DNA of 64,000 bases from Nitratiruptor sp. YY09-18 (GTDB lineage Bacteria > Campylobacterota > Campylobacteria > Campylobacterales > Nitratiruptoraceae). The position numbers and the translations under genes are program-made. This document shows positions 1 through 8,735 of this stretch, in pieces. Positions within the stretch are counted from its first letter, which is position 1, and each line of letters begins with the position of its first letter. The stretch is from assembly GCF_016593235.1 (NCBI RefSeq), contig NZ_AP023065.1, positions 620,001-684,000 on the forward strand. The letters run 5' to 3'. Under the pieces are notes generated by a model. The model was not told the origin of the DNA. It saw nothing but the letters and a program-made list of their open reading frames with translations, and ran no database searches.

Positions 1-99
1 TCAAATAATAATAAACATCTCAAATCATCCTATATTGTGTACAAAGATGGAGAACAAGCGCAAAAGCACTCTATTTACCATTTTGATAAAAAGAAATAA
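1..99 (+). CDS. C-terminal end of an unidentified protein (partial)
   Basis: Frame 1 is open from the window edge to a TAA at 97-99 and encodes about 32 residues ending in the lysine-rich tail HFDKKK. The composition is protein-like, and the stop lies just before a good promoter for the next gene, which fits the end of an upstream forward-strand gene. Too little is visible to assign a family. Its reality rests only on the open frame and position. Confidence 0.4.
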   Translation, partial: SNNNKHLKSSYIVYKDGEQAQKHSIYHFDKKK

Positions 100-111
100 C
101 TTTGCTACAAT
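83..111 (+). promoter_or_regulatory. Sigma-70 promoter of mtnN
   Basis: A -35 hexamer TTGATA (83-88) and a -10 hexamer TACAAT (106-111) are separated by exactly 17 bases. Transcription would begin near 118, about 19 bases before the ATG at 137, leaving a strong Shine-Dalgarno GGAGGA in the short leader. Confidence 0.6.
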
Positions 112-136
112 CTCCTAAAAATTTGGAGGAGATTGC

Positions 137-880
137 ATGAGAATTGGTATCATGGGAGCTATGGTGGAGGAGATCGAGCCAATTTTAACTAAGCTCGATC
201 CTACTTTAGCTCCAGAGAGTGAACTCTCACAAATAATTGCTAAGATGCAACATATTAAACTCCACACAATTGCTGGAAACCGTTACTTTGAAGCAAAATA
301 TAAAGGGCATGAGATTTTCATAGCCTACAGTAAAATTGGTAAAGTCTTTGCTTCTCTTACCGCTTCTGTTCTCATTGAGCATTTTAAAGTCCAAAGGCTT
401 CTTTTTAGTGGTGTAGCGGGTGCAATAAATGAGGATCTCCATATTGGTGACTTGATAGCTGCAAAGAGGCTATGCCAGCACGATCTCGATATTACTGCTT
501 TTGGTCATCCTTATGGATATGTACCTGAGGGAAAAGTCTATATTGAGAGTGATGTAACACTACGCCATTTGGCACAAGAGGTGGCAAAAGAGCGAGGAAT
601 AGAGCTCAAAGAGGGAACAATTGCTACAGGAGATCAATTTATTGCTGATCCAAAGAAGAAAGAGTGGATCCGAGAAACTTTCCAAGCAGATGCAATCGAG
701 ATGGAAGGTGCTGCTGTTGCAGTGGTATGTGATGCGTATGATATTCCATTTTTTATTTTGCGCTCTATTAGTGATGCAGCTGATATGGATGCAAGTTTTG
801 ATTTTGATGCCTTTTTGAAAAGTTCTTCCAAAATTAGCGCAGATTTTATTATTGCACTTTTAGATAAGATCGTAGCATGA
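137..880 (+). CDS. mtnN: 5'-methylthioadenosine/S-adenosylhomocysteine nucleosidase
   Basis: This 247-residue protein is an MTAN/Pfs nucleosidase. The family cleaves adenine from methylthioadenosine and S-adenosylhomocysteine, and in Campylobacterota also acts on 6-amino-6-deoxyfutalosine in menaquinone synthesis. Visible signatures are the N-terminal GIMGAMVEEIE with the conserved glutamates near 11-12, SGVAGA at 91-96, the EMEGAA segment with Glu190 (equivalent to E. coli Glu174), and SISDAAD with the probable catalytic Asp213. The length is slightly above the usual 230 residues because of an insertion near 22-40. The ATG follows GGAGGA at ideal spacing. It overlaps the next gene by 4 bases (ATGA), so the two are probably co-translated. 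Confidence 0.93.
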   Translation: MRIGIMGAMVEEIEPILTKLDPTLAPESELSQIIAKMQHIKLHTIAGNRYFEAKYKGHEIFIAYSKIGKVFASLTASVLIEHFKVQRLLFSGVAGAINEDLHIGDLIAAKRLCQHDLDITAFGHPYGYVPEGKVYIESDVTLRHLAQEVAKERGIELKEGTIATGDQFIADPKKKEWIRETFQADAIEMEGAAVAVVCDAYDIPFFILRSISDAADMDASFDFDAFLKSSSKISADFIIALLDKIVA

Positions 881-1638
881 AGCGAGCAGAGCTTTCCAAA
901 AAACTTATCAAGCAAGTAGCTCGGACGAATGTAGAGTTTGAACTCTTACAAGAGGGTGATAATGTCTTAGTAGGACTAAGCGGTGGAAAAGACTCCCTCA
1001 CGCTTATCCATGCCCTCAAGCATATTCAGCGTGTAGCTCCTTACGATTTTCGTTTTAAAGCTGTGACAATTAGCTATGGGATGGGGGAGAATTATGAGTT
1101 TTTACAGCGTCACTGTGAAGAGTATGGAATTGAGTATGAAGTATATGAGACAAATATTTTTGATATCGCGCAAGAAAAAATTCGGCAAAACTCCTCATAT
1201 TGCAGCTTCTTTTCTCGTATGCGACGAGGGGCGCTCTATACCTATGCACTTGAGCATGGCTTTAATAAAGTAGCTCTTGGTCACCATTTAGATGATGCGA
1301 TTGAGAGCTTTTTTATGAATATGTTCTATAACGGCACGATGCGTTCTATGCCTCCTATTTACAAAACAAAAAAAGGGCTCTATGTTATTCGTCCACTTAT
1401 TGAGATAAGAGAGTCTCAAACAGCTGGTTTTGTCAAACGCAATGGCTTTTTGGCTATTGGAGATGAAGCGTGTCCAGCTATGCGTTTTGATATTAAAGAG
1501 CCATATGTGAGAGAGAATATGAAGGAGTTTGTCAAAGACTTAGAATCGCGTTTCAAAGATGTAGTCAAATACATTCGCGCCTCCTTTCGCCATATCCATG
1601 ATGACACTTTCTTTGACAAGAGTCGCTTAAAGGTTTAG
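877..1638 (+). CDS. TtcA-family tRNA thiolase (ATP-pyrophosphatase)
   Basis: This 253-residue protein belongs to the PP-loop ATPases closest to TtcA, which makes 2-thiocytidine at tRNA position 32. The PP-loop SGGKDS lies at 35-40 and GHHLDDAIE at 135-143. TtcA binds a 4Fe-4S cluster through a CxxC plus a later cysteine. Here the segment aligned with the CxxC reads CSFFSRMRRG (109-118), so the second cysteine is phenylalanine; Cys109 and a later Cys199 remain. The two-ligand state suggests altered cluster binding or a different specificity, so I leave the symbol blank. It is translationally coupled to mtnN. Confidence 0.8.
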   Translation: MKRAELSKKLIKQVARTNVEFELLQEGDNVLVGLSGGKDSLTLIHALKHIQRVAPYDFRFKAVTISYGMGENYEFLQRHCEEYGIEYEVYETNIFDIAQEKIRQNSSYCSFFSRMRRGALYTYALEHGFNKVALGHHLDDAIESFFMNMFYNGTMRSMPPIYKTKKGLYVIRPLIEIRESQTAGFVKRNGFLAIGDEACPAMRFDIKEPYVRENMKEFVKDLESRFKDVVKYIRASFRHIHDDTFFDKSRLKV

Positions 1639-1660
1639 CCCTTTTGCCGATAATTTTACA

Positions 1661-2650
1661 ATGTTTACTATAAAGCCAATTGAGAATACACAACAATATA
1701 TCACTATCTCCCCTACACCTCCTACTGCTCTCAAACCTGATCAAACTATAAGAGCTAAAGTGCTCTCACAAAATCAGGATGGAAGCTATACACTTTTGCT
1801 AGGAGGCGCAAAAGTTACTGTACAAAGCAGGCTCAAGCTCTCACTCAATCAAACCCTCCTCTTGCAAGTAAGTGAGTTGAGCAAAAATAGAGTGCAACTC
1901 AAAATTGTTGCTACCTATCCAAAATATAGCGATCTAAGTTTTTTGCAAAAGCTCGATCCTATGAGTATTGCAACACTTATCAATTTTGATGAGAAGCTCA
2001 AGCAGCAGATAAAGAAGCTGCGTTTTGATAGTACATACTATGAAAATATATCGTCGCATTTGCAGCAAATTAACACAATTTTAGACAAAGTCAAAAGAAT
2101 TGATCCAAATCTACATAAAAAAATTGCACAGATTATCTATATTCCTCCCCATATCCAGAATACAAGAGAAAAGATTACCGATCTGCTCAATTTTCAAAAA
2201 CTTCTGCGTGATCTCAAAGATTTAGTGGATACGCAAGATAGACCTAGTGCGAAACTTGTGCAAGAACTCCTTGCAATGTATCAAAACTACTATCTTTTGG
2301 GGATGCTTTCCAATGCATATATTCTCACTCTTCCTCTAGCTTGGGAGAATTTGGAGGAGAGTACTCTTACAATCAAGCGCGTGGCAAATGCATGGATTTG
2401 CAAAGTGCTGCTCTACTTTAGTGACATCAAGCATATTAGCACTACTTTTATCTTGCAAAAACGCTATCTCAAAATCTACATGGCGATAGAGGATGGGAGA
2501 TTTAAAGAGCACGTAGCTGCAAATTTGGATTATCTCAAAAGTGCATATGCCGGACAAAATATCTACCTAAGAGTCGAACTCTATGAGTATATGGGTGAAA
2601 ATATTGAGAACTTTTTAAAAGCTAGCCAAATGGCAAAGAGAGAAGCATGA
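1661..2650 (+). CDS. Probable FliK-like flagellar hook-length control protein
   Basis: This 329-residue protein has no signal peptide or membrane segment. The N-terminal part (about 25-85) is beta-rich and hydrophilic (pattern IRAKVLSQNQDGSYTLLLGG), resembling the N-terminal region of FliK/YlqG-like proteins. The middle (85-210) is helical. The last 90 residues have alternating strands that could be a degenerate FliK C-terminal core. The main argument is context: it overlaps by 4 bases a gene for a free FlhB-C-terminal-like protein, the same pairing as Bacillus ylqG-ylqH. FliK normally contacts FlhB-C to switch export specificity. Primary sequence similarity is weak, so the function is an inference from position and general architecture. 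Confidence 0.5.
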   Translation: MFTIKPIENTQQYITISPTPPTALKPDQTIRAKVLSQNQDGSYTLLLGGAKVTVQSRLKLSLNQTLLLQVSELSKNRVQLKIVATYPKYSDLSFLQKLDPMSIATLINFDEKLKQQIKKLRFDSTYYENISSHLQQINTILDKVKRIDPNLHKKIAQIIYIPPHIQNTREKITDLLNFQKLLRDLKDLVDTQDRPSAKLVQELLAMYQNYYLLGMLSNAYILTLPLAWENLEESTLTIKRVANAWICKVLLYFSDIKHISTTFILQKRYLKIYMAIEDGRFKEHVAANLDYLKSAYAGQNIYLRVELYEYMGENIENFLKASQMAKREA

Positions 2651-2886
2651 AAAAAGCTGTCGCAATCAAGAAATTTGTAGAAGATATAAGAGTTGTTGGC
2701 AAAGGTGAGGGATATATTGCATTGAAAATTATTGAGACTGCAAAAGAGGAAGGTATTCCTATCTATGAAGATAAAAAACTTGCCGATGAACTTTATGAAG
2801 TTGAGCTCTATGATGATGTACCTGAAGTGCTTGTAGATCATGTTGTCAAAGTCCTCGATTTTCTATACAATATGAAAAAAAATTAA
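2647..2886 (+). CDS. flhX: FlhB C-terminal-domain homolog (FlhX/YlqH type)
   Basis: This 79-residue protein corresponds to the cytoplasmic C-terminal domain of the flagellar export switch FlhB, without its membrane part. The diagnostic stretch runs from VVGKGEGYIALKI through AKEEGIPIYED to LADELYEVELYDDVPEVL (residues 17-62), which matches the FlhB pattern of AKG, ALKIRE, GVPI, LAR-LY and IPEELY. The NPTH autocleavage motif is absent, as in other stand-alone homologs. In Helicobacter, FlhX can substitute for the FlhB C-terminal fragment. The ATG overlaps the preceding FliK-like gene by ATGA. Confidence in the family is high; the flagellar role here is inferred. Confidence 0.85.
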   Translation: MKKAVAIKKFVEDIRVVGKGEGYIALKIIETAKEEGIPIYEDKKLADELYEVELYDDVPEVLVDHVVKVLDFLYNMKKN

Positions 2887-2897
2887 GGAGCCACGAG

Positions 2898-3584
2898 ATG
2901 GCAGATATAAGTATCAAAGGTGCTGCAAAAGTTATCAAACTCTACAATGTTTCACGATTGGAGATGGAAGGTGTTGAGATCGATGAGTTCGATTTAGAAT
3001 CTGCTGAAGATGTCAAAGAGCTCTTTGAGCTTGTTAATGAGTTTGTTGAAAGTGGAGAAGCTGATGCAATTGAGCCACCTTTAGAGCTTCAAGGAGTTGA
3101 TCCTGAAGAGTGTAGCATCAAAGTGGGGGATAAAACACTCTATCCCGATGAGATCACTCTCAAAAATGCAAATATTATAGATCTTTTACAAGAGATCCAA
3201 GATGCCAATGAGGGCGAAGTCTACTATATTCGTAGTTTTGAAGGTGATGGAGTTTGGGATCTTGAGAGTGAAGAGGAGATCATAGATGCACAAGCTTTGA
3301 GCATCGATTATGTTGACTGCTCAATTCTCTTTGATCAATATGATCTTTTACGTGAGGGTTATCTCGATATCATTTGCGATACGATTCTTCCTACAAATAT
3401 TACTTATAAAGGTACAAAAGTAGAAGTAGAGGAGTTTATCTTCCATCCAACGCAAATTTATGGACAGCTTTATGTTGTCAAAAAAGATCCTATCGAAGAT
3501 ATTAATGTGTTGCAAAAGGTTGATTTTGGCGGAAGAGTGCTCGCTGGCACCGACTTTATTGTAGATGATTTTGAAGAGAACTAG
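2898..3584 (+). CDS. Conserved-looking acidic protein of unknown function
   Basis: I do not recognise this 228-residue protein. It is very acidic throughout, with runs rich in Asp and Glu such as EDVKELFELVNEFVESGEAD, and is predicted cytoplasmic, with no signal peptide or membrane segment. It has a helical N-terminal third and a beta-rich remainder. Two cysteines occur in the centre (YVDCSILFD and DIICDTI). A ribosome-binding site AAGGAG precedes the ATG by about 10 bases. It lies 11 bases after flhX and probably belongs to the same transcript, ending in a hairpin that contains its stop codon. No function is proposed. Confidence 0.7.
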   Translation: MADISIKGAAKVIKLYNVSRLEMEGVEIDEFDLESAEDVKELFELVNEFVESGEADAIEPPLELQGVDPEECSIKVGDKTLYPDEITLKNANIIDLLQEIQDANEGEVYYIRSFEGDGVWDLESEEEIIDAQALSIDYVDCSILFDQYDLLREGYLDIICDTILPTNITYKGTKVEVEEFIFHPTQIYGQLYVVKKDPIEDINVLQKVDFGGRVLAGTDFIVDDFEEN

Positions 3585-3603
3585 AGGGCTATATCCCCTC
3601 TAG
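3581..3603. terminator. Bidirectional terminator between the acidic protein gene and recO
   Basis: A perfect 8-base stem CTAGAGGG (3581-3588) pairs with CCCTCTAG (3596-3603) around a 7-base loop. The TAG stop of the forward gene lies inside the left arm and the recO stop (3589-3591) lies in the loop, so both convergent genes end inside one hairpin. There is no long T tract, so efficiency is uncertain. Confidence 0.55.
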
Positions 3604-4200
3604 GAGAATACTCCACAAAACTTCGATCTCCTTATCACTTAGAAATTGCGTATCAAAATGCTCAAAGAGATAGTGAATTCTCTCTTTATTAAAAGGTTCT
3701 TGTGCGATACAGCTTGGATGAGCTGGTAAAAAAGATCTCGCAAGAGCTGGATTATTAACTTTTTTTTCACATACAAAGCAGACAAAATCTTTGTGCAGTC
3801 GTCCCTCATGTGCCAAAAGTTTACAATACTCCTCTATGATTGCTCTTTTTGGTTCTTGGCGTTCAAGTTTTTTACATATGCGATCACAAAGAGTAAAATA
3901 GAAACTATCGACACTCTCAAGTTCTCTTAGATGTTGGTACAAAAGACGAATAAACTGTTGCCATACCATATGCTTGTAGATATTTTTGAGCCATGGAAAA
4001 CCAAGATGGGTGATATGGCGCAGTTTTGGTAAATAGCCTATTTGATACTCTATCTCAAAATCGATTTTATAACCTAGATTTATGGTGCTGTGCCTTGCTC
4101 CATAGAAGCGATAGAGAGTGTAGTGGTGTGAAGATGTGAGCACATTGACGATGAGGTCTTCATTTTTTACTTTTGTTACATTTATTATGAAACCCTGCAT
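3589..4200 (-). CDS. recO: Recombination mediator RecO (short Campylobacterota form)
   Basis: RecO helps load RecA on SSB-coated DNA in the RecFOR pathway and anneals strands. The N-terminal MQGFIINVTKVKNEDLIVNV looks like the first strands of the RecO OB domain, and the C-terminal half is helical as in the family. At 203 residues it is shorter than E. coli RecO (242), as is usual in this phylum. The residues CFVCEKK (about 140-146 from this start) with a later HPSC resemble a reduced zinc site. I chose the ATG at 4200 over an upstream in-frame TTG at 4230 because homologs begin MQG and the extra 10 residues lack conserved character. Confidence 0.78.
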   Translation of the reverse strand: MQGFIINVTKVKNEDLIVNVLTSSHHYTLYRFYGARHSTINLGYKIDFEIEYQIGYLPKLRHITHLGFPWLKNIYKHMVWQQFIRLLYQHLRELESVDSFYFTLCDRICKKLERQEPKRAIIEEYCKLLAHEGRLHKDFVCFVCEKKVNNPALARSFLPAHPSCIAQEPFNKERIHYLFEHFDTQFLSDKEIEVLWSILLEGI

Positions 4201-4309
4201 AAGAGGCTCTTTGTAAGTAGTTTTTAACAAAAAAGTCGATAAAATACTTTACTTATACTAAAAGAAGTATTAAAATTGGTTTAAATAGCCTCAAAGAAAG
4301 GGTGGATAT

Positions 4310-7300
4310 ATGGATCTATTGACAAGCTACAAAGACAACTGTGGGTTTGGACTCCTCGCGAGTATAGAAAACAAGCCCTCTCACCAGAATGTAGAAGATG
4401 CTATTACTTCACTTGAACGCATGATGCACAGAGGTGCAATTGCTGCAGATGGGAAAAGTGGTGATGGTAGTGGACTTTTGTTTTCTATGCCTCACAAATT
4501 TTTCAAAAAGGTTGCTGAGCAAGATGGGTTTGTGCTTCCAGACCTCTATGCAGTTGCGATGGTTTTTTATAAAGATGAGAAAAATCTTGAAGTGATCAAA
4601 GAGTACTGTATCAAAAACGATCTCAAAGTCCTCCATATCCGTCCTGTTCCTATCAATACAGAAGCTTTGGGAGAGCTAGCGAAGCAGACGCTGCCAAATA
4701 TTGTGCAGATTTTTGTAACACCCAACTCTCTCATAGCCACAAAGAGATTTGATGCTCTTTTATATCTGACAAGACGTGAAATTGAGAAGGCATTGGAGAG
4801 TGATGAGGATTTTTACATCCCATCATTTTCTAGTAAAACCATAGCCTACAAAGGCTTGGTGATGCCAACATATATTAAAATGTTCTATCCGGATCTCCAA
4901 GATGAGGATTTTGAGGCAAGTTTTGCACTCTTTCACCAGCGCTTCTCTACAAATACATTGCCAAAGTGGAAACTAGCTCAACCATTTCGTATGATTGCCC
5001 ACAACGGTGAGATCAACTCTGTCACTGCCAACCGCTATAATGTCTATGCAAAATGTGAATCGATCAAGAGTGAAGTATTTAGCGATGAAGAGCTTGAGCG
5101 CATCCTTCCACCCCTTGAGCCTGAGGCGAGTGATAGTAAGAGTCTTGATAACTTCTTTGAATTTTTGATTGTTAATGGTGTAGAGTTTTTCAAAGCAGCC
5201 CGTGCTCTTATCCCTGCACCATGGCAAAATGCTCCACATATGGATGCAGAGCTTCGCGCATATTACGAGTATACAAGTACATGTTTTGAAGCGTGGGATG
5301 GACCAGCTGCGGTAAGTTTGACTGATGGGAGATATATCGGCTGCGTGCTTGATAGAAACGGATTGCGCCCTGCTAAATATATCATCACAAAAGATAAGCG
5401 ACTCATAATTGCTAGTGAGTATGGGATTCTTGGAGTGCCAGAAGAGAATATCGTAGAGCGTGGTCGCTTGCAAAGTGGTGAGATGATCGCACTCGATCTC
5501 AAATATGGAATCATTCTTAAAAATGAAGATATCAATGATTACCTCAAAAACTCCAACCCATATAGCGAGTGGCTCAATGAGCATATGGTCTATCTCCAAG
5601 AGCATATTGATGCACCATTTAGCAATCTCAACGAGTATCAGATAGATGATATTGTTCATAAGCAGCGTTACTACAACTACACCCATGAGCTCATCGAGCA
5701 AGTGATAGAGCCAATGATCAAAGAGGGTAAAGAGGCAGTAGGAAGTATGGGTGATGATACTCCTATGGCTGCTTTTAGTGACAAACAGCGTAATTTCACT
5801 GACTTTTTCAAGCAAAAATTTGCCCAAGTTACCAACCCCCCAATAGATCCAATCCGCGAAAAGATTGTCATGAGTCTCAATACCGGTTTTGGTGAAATTC
5901 ACAATATCTTAGATGAGGATCCAAGCCACGCTATCAGACTCAAAGCTGTCTCTCCGATATTGATTAAAGAGAAGATGGATGTACTCCTCTCTTATGGAGA
6001 TCCCAAACATCCTCGCTACCAAGAGTGTTACAAAAATAGAATTTTCTCTACATCTTTTGAAAAAGACCTCAAGGGTTCGCTAGAAAAGCTCACTGACGAG
6101 ATTGTAAGGAGTGTCAAAGAGGATGGTGTGCGCATTATCGTTCTGGATGACAGAGAACTCAGCCCTCACAAAAAGACTATACCTATGGCGATGGTTATAG
6201 GGCGCCTGAATAAGAAGCTCCTTGATGCAAAAGTGCGCCACCTTGTTTCAATAGTTGCAGCAACTGCTGAAGTACAAGATTCTCATTCTGCTGCTGTTAT
6301 GATCGCATATGGAGCGAGTGCGGTCTATCCATATCTGCTTTTTGCTACCGTGTATGAGAGACTCAAAAAACAAAATCTCACACAGTTTGAGCTCAAAAAC
6401 AGATTTAAAAATGTCTTTAATGCTCTCAATGGTGGATTCTTGAAGATTATGTCCAAAATGGGCATCTCTACAATCGCCTCATACAGAAACTCAGCACTTT
6501 TTGATGTATTGGGCCTGAGTGAAGAGATTGTTAATGAGTGCTTCCATGGAAGTGTAGGACTTTTACCAGGTCTTACATATGAAGATATCGAGCAAAGACT
6601 TGAACGCTACCACAAAGATGCTTTCGAGATCGATATAGAGCGCCATATTTTCCCTCTCAAAGTTGGTGGTTATTATAAATATATCGATGGAAGCGAGTAT
6701 CACGACTTTAACCCAAATGTTGTGAATAAAATTCATGAAGTCTCCATCACTGGGAATCCAAACGATTATGAACAGCTCAAAAAGATGATCCATGATAGAG
6801 GGTATCGCTTCATTAGAGATTTTCTTGAATTTCACAGTGATCGCAAACCTGTCAGTATCGATCAAGTAGAGCCTGTTGAAAATATCTTTAAGCGCTTTGA
6901 TAGTGCGGCTATGAGTCTTGGTTCAATTAGCCCTGAAGCTCATGAGTGTATCGCTGAAGCAATGAATACAATCGGTGCGAAGAGCAACTCTGGTGAGGGT
7001 GGCGAAGATGAAAAACGCTTTGGTACTATTAAAAATTCAAAAATCAAACAAGTAGCAAGCGGACGTTTTGGTGTAACTCCTGCATATCTAAGAAGTGCTG
7101 AAGAGATTCAGATCAAGATCGCTCAAGGTGCAAAACCAGGTGAAGGTGGACAGCTTCCAGGTCACAAAGTGACTGCACTTATTGCAAAACTGCGCCATAC
7201 TATGCCGGGAGTTACTCTCATCTCTCCTCCGCCACACCACGATATCTACTCTATTGAAGATCTTGCACAGCTTATCTTTGACCTTAAACAAGTCAACCCT

Positions 7301-8734
7301 GATGCAAGGGTCGCTGTAAAGCTTGTTTCCACTGCAGGTGTTGGAACCATTGCTACAGGTGTGGCAAAAGCCTATGCTGATAAGATTATCATCAGCGGTG
7401 GTGATGGGGGAACAGGTGCTGCGCCTCTTACATCTATCAAATTTGCTGGTAACCCTTGGGAACTTGGACTTACTGAAGCACATAATGCACTCAAAGCAAA
7501 CCACCTCAGAGAGTTTGTAGAGTTGCAAACTGACGGTGGTCTCAAAACAGGTCTCGATGTAGTCAAAGCTGCAATTATGGGCGCAGAGAGCTATGCATTT
7601 GGTACAGGGGTGCTCACAATTATTGGATGTAAGATTCTAAGAGTCTGCCACCTCAACAGATGTACAGTAGGAATTGCAACACAAAATGAGTTTTTGCGCG
7701 AGCATTATGTGGGAACAGTCGATAGACTTATCAACTATTTCACACTAGTAGCTGAGGATGTGCGTAAGATCTTGGCTGAGCTAGGATATACAAGACTTGA
7801 AGATATTATAGGTCGCGTAGATCTGTTGAGAGTAGTAGAGAATGAACTGGCAAAGAAGTTTGACTTTAGTTCAGTGCTGCGCAGACTTGATGGCGTCGAT
7901 ACTTGCCAAATTCCATCAAATGAGCCTTTTGATAACAATGAATTTGAAAAAGAGGTACTCAAAGAGGTGTTTCCAGCTATCGAAAATCCTCAGCAAAATG
8001 TGATTGTAAATAAGAAGATTAGCAATATCAATAGAAGCTTTGGTGCTCGCATCAGTGGTGAGATCGCTAAATATTACGGCGATGCTGGGCTCAAAGATGG
8101 TGCAATTACGATCAATCTTGCAGGAGTTGCAGGGCAGAGTCTTGGAGCATTCCTCATCAATGGCGTAACGATCAATCTTGTAGGTGCAGCAAATGACTAT
8201 GTGGGCAAAGGTATGAATGGTGGTAAGATTGTCATTACTTCAAAATTGCAGCATGAGCGATTTAGCTTAGCAGGTAATACATGTCTCTATGGTGCTACAG
8301 GTGGTACACTCTTTGTAGCTGGAGAAGTGGGAGAACGCTTTGCAGTGCGAAATTCTGGCGCTTTGGCAGTTGTAGAAGGTACCGGAGATCATGCTTGTGA
8401 ATATATGACTGGCGGTATTGTGGTAATTCTAGGCAAAACAGGTATCAACTTTGGAGCGGGTATGACTGGTGGTTTGTCATTTGTATATGATGAGGATCAC
8501 ACATTCATCGAAAAGATTAACCAAGAGCTCATAGAGGCTAGACGCATTGATATCGATGATTTTGATGAAGCACGCCACTACCTTAAACGACTCTTGCGAA
8601 CTTTCTACGATGAAACAGGCAGCCAAAAAGCTAAAGATATTTTAGATAACTTTAGAATGGAAATAAGGAATTTCTGGATGGTACGCCCTAAAGAACTGCG
8701 TAAAGTTCCTTTGAACTTAGAGGAAGGGGAATAA
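4310..8734 (+). CDS. gltB: Glutamate synthase large subunit (GOGAT alpha)
   Basis: At 1474 residues this is full length. GltB transfers the amide of glutamine to 2-oxoglutarate to make glutamate. The N-terminal nucleophile Cys11 follows a 10-residue propeptide (MDLLTSYKDN) and starts the class II amidotransferase domain. The central and FMN-binding synthase domains follow (GGDGGTGAAPLTSIKFAG region near 1028-1045). The 3Fe-4S ligands are Cys1107, Cys1113 and Cys1118 in the GCKILRVCHLNRC segment. The C-terminal beta-helix domain begins near 1250 with repeated glycine-rich turns. It is separated from gltD by 1 base, and a GGGTGG-type ribosome site precedes the ATG. Confidence 0.97.
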   Translation: MDLLTSYKDNCGFGLLASIENKPSHQNVEDAITSLERMMHRGAIAADGKSGDGSGLLFSMPHKFFKKVAEQDGFVLPDLYAVAMVFYKDEKNLEVIKEYCIKNDLKVLHIRPVPINTEALGELAKQTLPNIVQIFVTPNSLIATKRFDALLYLTRREIEKALESDEDFYIPSFSSKTIAYKGLVMPTYIKMFYPDLQDEDFEASFALFHQRFSTNTLPKWKLAQPFRMIAHNGEINSVTANRYNVYAKCESIKSEVFSDEELERILPPLEPEASDSKSLDNFFEFLIVNGVEFFKAARALIPAPWQNAPHMDAELRAYYEYTSTCFEAWDGPAAVSLTDGRYIGCVLDRNGLRPAKYIITKDKRLIIASEYGILGVPEENIVERGRLQSGEMIALDLKYGIILKNEDINDYLKNSNPYSEWLNEHMVYLQEHIDAPFSNLNEYQIDDIVHKQRYYNYTHELIEQVIEPMIKEGKEAVGSMGDDTPMAAFSDKQRNFTDFFKQKFAQVTNPPIDPIREKIVMSLNTGFGEIHNILDEDPSHAIRLKAVSPILIKEKMDVLLSYGDPKHPRYQECYKNRIFSTSFEKDLKGSLEKLTDEIVRSVKEDGVRIIVLDDRELSPHKKTIPMAMVIGRLNKKLLDAKVRHLVSIVAATAEVQDSHSAAVMIAYGASAVYPYLLFATVYERLKKQNLTQFELKNRFKNVFNALNGGFLKIMSKMGISTIASYRNSALFDVLGLSEEIVNECFHGSVGLLPGLTYEDIEQRLERYHKDAFEIDIERHIFPLKVGGYYKYIDGSEYHDFNPNVVNKIHEVSITGNPNDYEQLKKMIHDRGYRFIRDFLEFHSDRKPVSIDQVEPVENIFKRFDSAAMSLGSISPEAHECIAEAMNTIGAKSNSGEGGEDEKRFGTIKNSKIKQVASGRFGVTPAYLRSAEEIQIKIAQGAKPGEGGQLPGHKVTALIAKLRHTMPGVTLISPPPHHDIYSIEDLAQLIFDLKQVNPDARVAVKLVSTAGVGTIATGVAKAYADKIIISGGDGGTGAAPLTSIKFAGNPWELGLTEAHNALKANHLREFVELQTDGGLKTGLDVVKAAIMGAESYAFGTGVLTIIGCKILRVCHLNRCTVGIATQNEFLREHYVGTVDRLINYFTLVAEDVRKILAELGYTRLEDIIGRVDLLRVVENELAKKFDFSSVLRRLDGVDTCQIPSNEPFDNNEFEKEVLKEVFPAIENPQQNVIVNKKISNINRSFGARISGEIAKYYGDAGLKDGAITINLAGVAGQSLGAFLINGVTINLVGAANDYVGKGMNGGKIVITSKLQHERFSLAGNTCLYGATGGTLFVAGEVGERFAVRNSGALAVVEGTGDHACEYMTGGIVVILGKTGINFGAGMTGGLSFVYDEDHTFIEKINQELIEARRIDIDDFDEARHYLKRLLRTFYDETGSQKAKDILDNFRMEIRNFWMVRPKELRKVPLNLEEGE

Positions 8735-8735
8735 G

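Noticed and set aside
4973-5902. Long open frame (309 codons) antisense inside gltB
   Set aside because: Composition is unlike a protein (runs of Ile, Cys and His codons from the opposite strand), and it lies entirely within the clearly coding gltB frame.
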